From Diploscapter coronatus (taxonomy: Eukaryota; Nematoda; Chromadorea; Rhabditida; Rhabditidae): a stretch of DNA of 64,000 nucleotides. The notes beneath the pieces are model-generated. The model did no database searches and was not told the DNA's origin. It was given only the letters and a program-made list of their open reading frames with translations. The stretch is taken from the NCBI GenBank assembly GCA_964036155.1, contig OZ038422.1, positions 65,495,201 through 65,559,200 on the forward strand. The letters are read 5' to 3'. Positions within the stretch are counted from its first letter, which is position 1. Each line of letters opens with the position of its first letter. This document shows, piece by piece, positions 57,013 through 64,000 of this stretch. Both the position numbers and the translations under genes were made by a program.

Positions 57013-59322
57013 TTATTCTGGATGATTAGCTAGAGATTTTAAAGGTGCGGGCTTGGTGTGTGGTATGTGTTTGGTGTCGTCGCTGAATTCCCTGGAGTCT
57101 TTGAAGGAGTAGCCCAAGGGCAGATGCGGTCGTTTGCTGACGTCGTCTCTGTAGGCTTGTTCGTCCCTATCCACCACCGTCTCGTACCGCCCGATCGCCT
57201 TATCTACCTGTTTGTGCCACGACTCGTTGCCCCAGTCCAAATGGTTCAGGAAGTCGTATACCTGAAATTAAGGAGCATTGATAAATTTCAGACCTTTTCA
57301 GATGATTTTTTTTATGAAATTGATTCATCGTATTGAAAGAGTTTTGAAAAAAAATCATTCTGGGTGCGTTCGTACTTTTTCAAATCGTGTCAATGTCAAA
57401 TGTCAAAAAATAGCAGACGTAAATGAGAGAAAACCGAGAAGACATGTACGCAATACGTTTTGCAAAGTGGCACAAGGTCGAGAAATTTGGCATCAAAACC
57501 GTCCGATGTTAAAAAATTAAATTTTGGCACGATCCGCGTAAATTTAACACTCGTATCGACGCTATCTTCTCTCTTCCCTTTTTCATGTTATTTCTTTATT
57601 TTGATGCTGACGCGTGTCAAAAGTATTGACGTACCCTCTCTAGCTCTCGTGTGAGAATCATAGTAAAGGTGATCTTCACTCTAGTATTTAATATTGGCTA
57701 ATTTCTGGAAACTCATGAAAGTTAGGAATTGATAGAAAATGAGTTGATTTGTTTTTATAATAACCACACTGATCAGCTAAAAAATAATCTAGTTTTTAAC
57801 AGATTATTTTTCAATTTGACTAAGAGAATTGCCGCACATGAGTCGATGTCGGCCAATGTCGTCGGGCCCGATGATAGCTTTGAGAACCTCCAGGTCATCG
57901 TGCGTGTCGAATGGCGACTCTTCCAGATCCACGTTCTTCAGATTCGGCAACAGCTCGTGCACGAATCTCGGGGACGTCGAGCGCACGTGGAACACACGGC
58001 ACGCGGTTTTTCGTCTGTGAAAAAGTATAATTTGTTTGATCAAAGTAAATTTCAGGTATTTTAGAAATACTGACTTTCATGATTTTATCGCTTTAAAAAC
58101 CTTCTTCCTCATCCACGTTGTTATCGTCATCAAAATAGACGTCTCAATTCAGTTAGATGTCACCATTCGTGAATTTTCATTCGAGCTGAGTATTGGAAAA
58201 TTCTCAATCTCATAACTTGAGGAAGTATCAGCTTCGGATTAGTCGAGAACAGGAAAACCTTCCCTTTCTCACTATCTTAAATTGCGAAGTAGGAAATTGT
58301 TCAGTTATCGTCGAACTTACTCATTCTCGAAACGACATTCTCGACGTGCTCCATGAAGTCGGGCACGTGTCCATCGATGTTGTGAATGCTGATCGTCAAG
58401 TTGACGCAGAAGTCGATGGCCAGATTGGATGAGCTGGTATTCAATAAGCTTGAGAAGAAGTCCGTCAGTTTCAGGTCGAAACTTCCATTGGAATTGTCTA
58501 CGGCGATATAATCCACGATCAGCTTAATTCTGAAATTACACATCTAGAGTTTAGTGTCTGAGTCCACGAAACTCTCGGAACCTACGGAAGCTTCTTATAG
58601 GAATCTCCTGGAAAGAAGAAGATGCCTATAGGAAGGATTATTTCGAGTTTTGTGGATCTGGGCATAAATACGAAATTTTATAGAACAGGATAGGGGGGAA
58701 GTCTCGCATCTTTTGCAACACGTTTTATTATCGTCTTGTATATCCTGTTTTCTAGGTTGCTCTCGCCGAACTTGACGAAATCCTCATTCTAGAATATGAT
58801 TGTGTGATTTTCGTGCATGAAGAAACAAGCACACAAAAAGTATCTAAAAATCGTATCGAGAATTCAGAAATGGACGCAATTATCGCCGTAATTTCAATTT
58901 TTCTTTTAAATTTGATTCAGTGAAATGCGCTGAACCAAACCTGGCATAGGTATTAGTAGAACTAGGTTTCGGATCGTTGCAGAAGTCGCCCGAAATATTA
59001 TTCTGCTTAATTAAATTAGCAATAATTTCATTGTTGACCTGATGCCATTCATCGAATACAACGCACACGTGGTCTAAATTTTCAATTTAATTGGAGGCTA
59101 CATTTTACTTTACTCGAGTCTCGTCCCTACCGAAGTGCTAACTTGAATTATTTGGTGAAGTTGGTGAAGTTCGACCGACGACTGGCTCGAACAGCAGCAG
59201 AAGCGTCGACAGAACGAAGTAGAGCGATGAACCGGAGATTCCAAACCAATCACTCGTCACGATCGATGCTCTTCGAGTAATGAGGGATATTTGGGAATTT
59301 GGACAATTTTTGATTAGAAAAA
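57013..59322 (-). CDS. Membrane-anchored or secreted protein of unknown family, ends unresolved
   Basis: Well-supported chain: 59143-59322 (start codon missing; more 5' exon needed), 58941-59073, 58317-58529, 57804-58014. The first exon has a hydrophobic signal or anchor (SSLYFVLSTLLLLFEPVVG); then comes HVCVVFDEWHQVNNEIIANL, the exon with IDFCVNLTISIHNIDGHVP, and SPRFVHELLPNLKNVDLEES. The join 58317 to 58014 needs donor GTTCGA (SRMSKRKTAC); the stronger GTAAGT four bases upstream shifts the frame and ends early. A further exon, 57013-57261, is clearly coding (YDFLNHLDWGNESWHKQV, 83 codons) and has a TTTCAG acceptor, but no phase-0 donor joins it to the end of 57804-58014; it may use an internal donor at GAG-GTTCTC or be an alternative 3' end. 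Family not recognised; potential N-glycosylation sites suggest an extracellular product. Confidence 0.6.
58556..58663. repeat. Inverted-repeat element shared with the glycine-rich peptide gene introns
   Basis: AGTCCACGAAACTCTCGG pairs with an inverted copy near 58643-58660 (TCGAGTTTTGTGGATCT), and inner arms CTTCTTATAGGAATCT and CTTCCTATAGGCATCT pair at 14 of 16. Similar palindromes occur at 60660-60763 and 61010-61110. Confidence 0.6.
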
Positions 59323-59323
59323 C

Positions 59324-60477
59324 TGACAATGTATGCTAAATTTAAAATTCCTGATAAACAAAAAATGAAGTGCCTTCTGCGGAATTTTCTAAGCTTTCGT
59401 GATTTTAAAATTGAAGCGTTTGGCTCTGTTGATACTGCGATTTATTCTTTTCCTAGCAATTTCGAAATCAAACATATTTGAAGTTTGAAACCAGTATTTG
59501 GATCATTCCAAAATAGACATCTGACTGTTTCGACGAAAGACGACAAACATCATTCATTTCAAACGTCATTAGAGATTGTTTTGACACGCCCACTATCGTT
59601 ATCAGCATTTCGGCGAAATATCTAGAACCTTCGAAAGTCAGACATGGCATTTCTGTTTACTCATCGAGTTTCTAATTCTAAGTCTGAGAATACGAAAACC
59701 GAAACTCGACGAATAGTTCAATGAAAGAACTAGAGAAATGATGTGCAGAACTATGGAATGATTTGCGATTGTTGAAGTGTTGATTGCAGAAAGAATATGT
59801 TGATGATAAAATGCTGACTTTCCAAGAAAACGAAATATTGTTAGAGTAAATACTTGTATCTAGAGTATTCTAAGGGGGTTCACTACATGCATAACGCCAA
59901 AGCATAATAAGTCTAACATATAACTGGTTTATTGATAACTATGATAGAATAATAGGTTATAAAGTGGGACCATAGTAACTGGGATATCAAAGGTACTTCT
60001 AGCTACAAAAATTAAGGGATTATAAAGAGTCGAAATAGGAGATGATTAGTGATGCTGATCAGTGATAGAGTGTGAATGAAGGCTTTGATATTATCATGAG
60101 GCGTCGTAAGTCAAGTGACGTTATTAAATAAGGGGAGAAGGAGAATATTACGAATGGAAAAGGTAAAGTATTGTGGAAGAAGACAATTGAAGAAATCGAG
60201 GAGAACGATAGATAATGGTGGGAGCTAATTCTACTTTTATAATATAGATTTGTGACGATGCGTGTTTTTTTAGTGTAGTCATTTCAATTCATGCTAGAAA
60301 ACTGTTTTCAAATATGTTAGAACTTTCCAATTTACATAAAGTTTAAAAGTCGATAGATTTTTAAAGTTTTATTGCGATTTTGAAGGCACATTTGATTTAG
60401 CGAATGAGAGTAGATTGAAATTGAGATTTTGTAGACGGAAAGTATTGGCGTTGAGTTGAGCATCATCGGTAAGGCGC
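59324..60477. other. Intergenic stretch
   Basis: Should contain the missing first exon of the gene at 57013-59322, but I could not identify it. A small hairpin with TCGAGTTTC arms lies at about 59666-59709. No other feature seen. Confidence 0.4.
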
Positions 60478-61288
60478 CTATTTTCCCCATCCGTAGCGAC
60501 CTATATGTTCACATTTAAAATATTTAAAAATGGAAATTTTGTTTTTCAATTTGAATTTAAAAAAAAATTCTTTCAAATATCAAATGTCTGTCACTTATGA
60601 TGACGAAATTGAGAATATTTAGCATTCGATATTAGAAGATAGTTCTATAAAATTCTTTCCCCGAATACACGAAACTTTCAGGACCTCTGAGATCGTCTTA
60701 ATAAAGAAGAAAATCGTTTTGAGGTACTAGAAGAAAGGGTTCCGAAAGTTTCATGGATTCGGGCCGATATTCTTGAAACAAGTTCGATAGATAACTCACC
60801 ATAACCTCGTCCCCAACCGCCAAAGCCTCTTCCGTAACCGCCTATATGTTCACATTTAAAATATTTAAAAATGGAAATTTTGTTTTTCAATTTGAATTTA
60901 AAAAAAAAAAAAAAAAATTCCTTCAAGTGTCAAATGTCTGTCACTTATGATGGCGAAATTGGGAATCTCTAGCATTTGACATTAGAAGATAGTTCCATAA
61001 AATTCTTTTCCCGAATCCACAAACTTTCAGAATCTCCGAGATCGTCTTAGTGAGGAAAAACCATTTTGAGGTACTAGAAGAAAAGGTTCCGAAAGTTTCG
61101 CGGATTCAGGCCGATATTCTTGAAGCAAGTTCGATAGATAACTCACCATAACCTCGTCCCCAACCGCCGAACCCACGGCCCCATCCACCTCCCCAGCCTC
61201 GTCCATAGCCCCAGGCATCGACTACGAATCCACTGAACAGCGCGAGGAGGACGACCAGCAGGAGCAGTTTAGACAGTGCGGAATTCAT
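60478..61288 (-). CDS. Secreted Gly/Trp/Tyr/Arg-rich peptide, NLP/CNC-type antimicrobial candidate
   Basis: Three exons: 61147-61288, 60800-60841, 60478-60500; 68 residues in phase. A clear signal peptide (LLLLVVLLALFSGFVVDA, about 8-25) is followed by a mature part made only of Gly, Trp, Tyr, Arg, Phe and a final Lys, with the unit GRGFGGWGRGYG occurring twice. Composition and size match the YGGW-type peptides of C. elegans (nlp-29 and cnc groups), which are induced in the epidermis by infection; that role is inferred. The last residues are WGK then stop. Exon 2 plus its flanking intron is a tandem copy of the end of exon 1 plus intron 1 (unit about 340 bp). The ATG lies 13 nt after a TTTTTTGCAG acceptor, a probable spliced-leader site. 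Confidence 0.85.
60491..61177. repeat. Tandem duplication of an exon-intron unit, about 340 bp
   Basis: 60491-60830 and 60831-61177 align nearly base for base over intron and splice sites (both acceptors read GAACATATAG; both donors GTGAGTTATC), with a length difference in a poly-A run (near 60563 and 60900). Confidence 0.9.
60660..60763. repeat. Inverted repeat inside the second intron of the peptide gene
   Basis: CCGAATACACGAAACTTTCA pairs with the inverted copy reading CCGAATCCATGAAACTTTCG. Its duplicate lies at 61010-61110 in the first intron, and a related palindrome at 58556-58663. Confidence 0.6.
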
Positions 61289-61301
61289 TGTGGTTGAAAT
61301 T

Positions 61302-61312
61302 CTGCAAAAAAA
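61302..61312 (-). promoter_or_regulatory. Acceptor for spliced leader or 5' UTR intron of the peptide gene
   Basis: Minus strand TTTTTTTTTGCAG, 13 nt before the ATG of the glycine-rich peptide gene. Confidence 0.55.
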
Positions 61313-64000
61313 AACAAATGAGTGGCTTTCGAAAATTACACGAAGCATGGTTCAAAAGGTTCAGAAAGATAATACGGTCGAAAGCGGAGTGAGACGGAAG
61401 TTCCGGTTCCGATTCCGGTCTCGCGAAAAATTCAAGTTTTACTTCCGATTTCGATTTTTTTGTTAAATTCGATCCCGTCTCACCCCTGGTCGAAGGCTGA
61501 CTATTGTGCGTCTTCCGTAAACAAGTGCGCATTGCGGTGGAACTGTCCCTTTGTGTTTCATCGCGCTCTCCACTCATTAGCATTAGTTAGCTCTCTCGAA
61601 GCTCTTTCCCACTCAATCCATATTAACGCCACCATAGGGGAAGACGTTGTGATAGAGTAGACAAGAGAGCTACTCTTAGCTGTATGAGTCATTTTGAATT
61701 TATCAGCGAATTCAAATTTTCAGAAAGGCTCAATCGCAATGCATATTTGTGCGGAAGACGCACAATAGTCAGCTTTGGACAGTAGATGAATAACCTTTGC
61801 ACTACGGAAATGACAGATGGGAAGGAATTTTGCATATTGCATCCATTTGGCTACTTTTCAAAAGAGAGCAATAATTTCAATCTAATTACTCTATGGAATT
61901 CCTTTCTGGAATGCGAAACTGCGGAATTCGAGAAAATCAGTGATAAATGAAAGAGGAGACGATAAAGTGACCGCTAAAATTAGAACCAAGACTCAATTGC
62001 ACGGTCGTCTGGCCTTGGGAAAACTGAAACGCAATCGCTTTTGAAGGGAGTTTTTTATCTCCTACGGATGCGAAGTAAACATAAAGCACACGAAAGTAGG
62101 ACGTAGCAACGAATTCAACGAACTTGTTTATCACATGTCGGGTTGAAAGAGAAAAAAAAACGAAAAATGGGAAGATATCAGTTATTCGAGGGAGGCTGCA
62201 CGTAACTACATGATCAAAGACGAGATGCAACGGAAATAGATCGAGAGAATGATCTTAGATATTTAGAAAAATGAACTTAGGATCCTGGAAAATGATAAAT
62301 TTGCAAGATCGTCATCAGGAGGAGCTTCGAAATTTTTCAAATTCTAAAAAGATTGAAACTCAGAAGTCCTTTAATCACGGTTAAAGGAATCAGATGCACC
62401 TTTTGCTGCTAATTTTAGCATCTCACAATGACGAATAATTATCAATGATTTGAAAGAATGCTATTTTTGATTATTATACATCTCATTAAGGAAGGCTAGT
62501 CAAAATTGAGAAATTGAAAAATACGTATGGGTAAGTAAAATCGACGAATATTCAAGAATTCGTTAATGTGACTGCGAGATAACCCTTTATATACTTGGGG
62601 ATTTTCTCAGCAAATCAATCATGTAAATAAAAACGCGTCATGTTCGGCGAATGACCTGCAGCTAGTGGCTGCTGACTGCTAGTGGAAATGGGGAATAACC
62701 TTGATCTATAAATGGAGAAGGACAGAATAGATCAGCACCATCTGCGTCACCCATTGAAGATATCTCAAACGATATGCCTGACCTATCTTTTTATCACTGG
62801 GTCGGATTTTCTATAGCCTCCCATATCGATACCCTTCCATAAAATGATAGATCTGCATCATATGCATAGATTCATACATTTGTCATTAGTGATGCAGGAT
62901 TTCTTACATCACCTGAAAATTGAATGATCAAAAAACTAACTCACTTGTCAGATTTCTACAATATTGAAAGTTTATTCATTCTTCCTTTTACCAGTCAATA
63001 TTTTTGAGTTCAATAACAAGTTTGTCTAATTATTACGAGAATCTTGGATTTCTTGTAAAATCTGAAACTTCTCATCAATGATGTAGCTCTTTACATCATC
63101 TGAATGTGAATCTGAAACTTAATGATCAAGAAACTAGCACAACCTATTCGATTTACTATAGGACATTTGCACTACTACTACATTGATCGCCCTTAAAAGG
63201 TACTTTTCATTTAAAAATATTTAATTGGTAAGGTGAACTGATGATTCATTGTGATAATGTCAAAGACGTGGATGTGAGGCATCAATATTTGAATAAATGA
63301 TTGTAAAGTAAATTCATACTCTCCTCCCAAATCGACGAGGCCTTTGTCGATGTGGGAAGTGAGTATTTTAATCAAACATTATGCACCCACGAATTAGAAT
63401 CTTCAGAACAGTGCGTATGAATCATCATTTGAATCACTTTTCAGATCTAGTTTTTCTTATGCTAAATTCTATGGAAATTATAGCTTTATTCCGAGATTTT
63501 CAGAGGAAATTGAGCAATGGCACGATGTGCGTAAAATAACAAGTGAATAAGATACAGCAGAATAACACGGCAAAAAAGTGCAACATTGCACAGATATGTA
63601 CAAATGGCACACCCTCGCTCCAGAATTGGCAAACCCAGAACTGTCCGATTCAGAGCTTTTTTGTGAATAGGATCTCCTTGCTGGAATAACAAAAAGTTCT
63701 GGATCGGGGGTGTCCCTTCTAGTATATACAATTAAAAAACTCGTATATACAAACGGCGATATCGTATAATGGAAAGACATTTCTGACCCCGAAACAAGTT
63801 GGATGTACATAAAAGTTGAGCAAAACAGGCGTGTGCGCGGGACGGTATACCATAAATTGATAAAAAAAATTGTATTCCTAAATTTGAACAATCTAAGTTC
63901 GACTAGAATAAAACGAGCTCACGTTTTACACAATAATTTGATCCTTGTCCATTCATTATTTCAGTATCTAACATTCATTTTGAGATTTCTGGATCAGAGA
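61304..64000. other. Non-coding 3' end of the window
   Basis: Contains the inverted-repeat pair 61496-61773, a TATA-like TATAAAT at about 62706-62712 with a short ATG frame of 22 codons at 62774 that I do not accept as a gene, direct repeats with hairpins near 62885 and 63075, and a hairpin at 63326-63356. A 137-codon minus-strand open frame (63478-63891) has no recognisable domain. Confidence 0.4.
61496..61773. mobile_element. Inverted-repeat-bounded element near the peptide gene promoter
   Basis: A perfect 22-bp inverted repeat, 61496-61517 (begins GCTGACTATTGTGCG) and 61752-61773, continues imperfectly inwards to GCATTGCG on both arms. About 278 bp, no transposase frame; no clear target duplication. 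Confidence 0.65.

Noticed and set aside
58101..58142. Acidic 42-nt exon candidate between two exons of the membrane/secreted gene
   Set aside because: Phase-compatible at its 5' side, but it forces the next exon out of its strongly coding frame; possible minor isoform only.
63478..63891. 137-codon minus-strand open frame
   Set aside because: A second frame is open over half of it and the Ser/Cys-rich product has no pattern or signal peptide.

Overview
The window is nuclear DNA from a nematode that I cannot place to genus. Evidence: AT-rich sequence (by eye); gene models broken by many 40-50 nt introns with TTTTAG or TTTCAG acceptors; acceptor-like sites just 5' of several start codons, as expected for spliced-leader trans-splicing; and gene content typical of the phylum (cuticle collagen with CxxC clusters, F-box protein, a JNK kinase carrying the N-terminal block of worm jnk-1, a bestrophin, and a Gly/Trp/Tyr-rich secreted peptide of the NLP/CNC antimicrobial type). 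No tRNA, rRNA, CRISPR or bacterial-type feature was seen. Models were built by hand from splice signals and reading frame; exon phases were checked for every join.

Layout. 1-1495 (-): CacyBP/SIP, cut by the window start. 2235-3299 (-): secreted cysteine-rich protein. 3300-12147: long non-coding stretch with a hAT-type MITE at 11627-11776. 12148-15321 (+): bestrophin chloride channel, convergent with an unrecognised 347-residue protein at 15643-17146 (-). 18591-19459 (-): small protein possibly with an NTR/TIMP-like fold. 19585-20045 (+): weak small gene. 21154-24350 (-): glycogen-targeting PP1 regulatory subunit. 24357-35562: about 11 kb without a convincing gene. 35563-37485 (+): F-box protein, then a small ORF (37564-37836). 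38819-42865 (+): cuticle collagen in 25 exons. 44061-52591 (-): JNK with long 5' introns. 57013-59322 (-): membrane or secreted protein of unknown family, ends unresolved. 60478-61288 (-): glycine-rich peptide gene made partly by an exon-intron tandem duplication. 61304-64000: non-coding with inverted and direct repeats.

The genes look functionally unrelated; no operon is evident. Shared themes are structural: non-GT donors (four GC-AG introns and one candidate AT-AC intron among roughly 95), microexons down to 9 nt, and at least two families of 100-140 bp inverted-repeat elements sitting mostly in introns.

The most interesting items are the collagen with its candidate AT-AC intron, a frame-breaking 41-nt exon-like relic in the bestrophin gene, and the duplicated cassette of the glycine-rich peptide gene.
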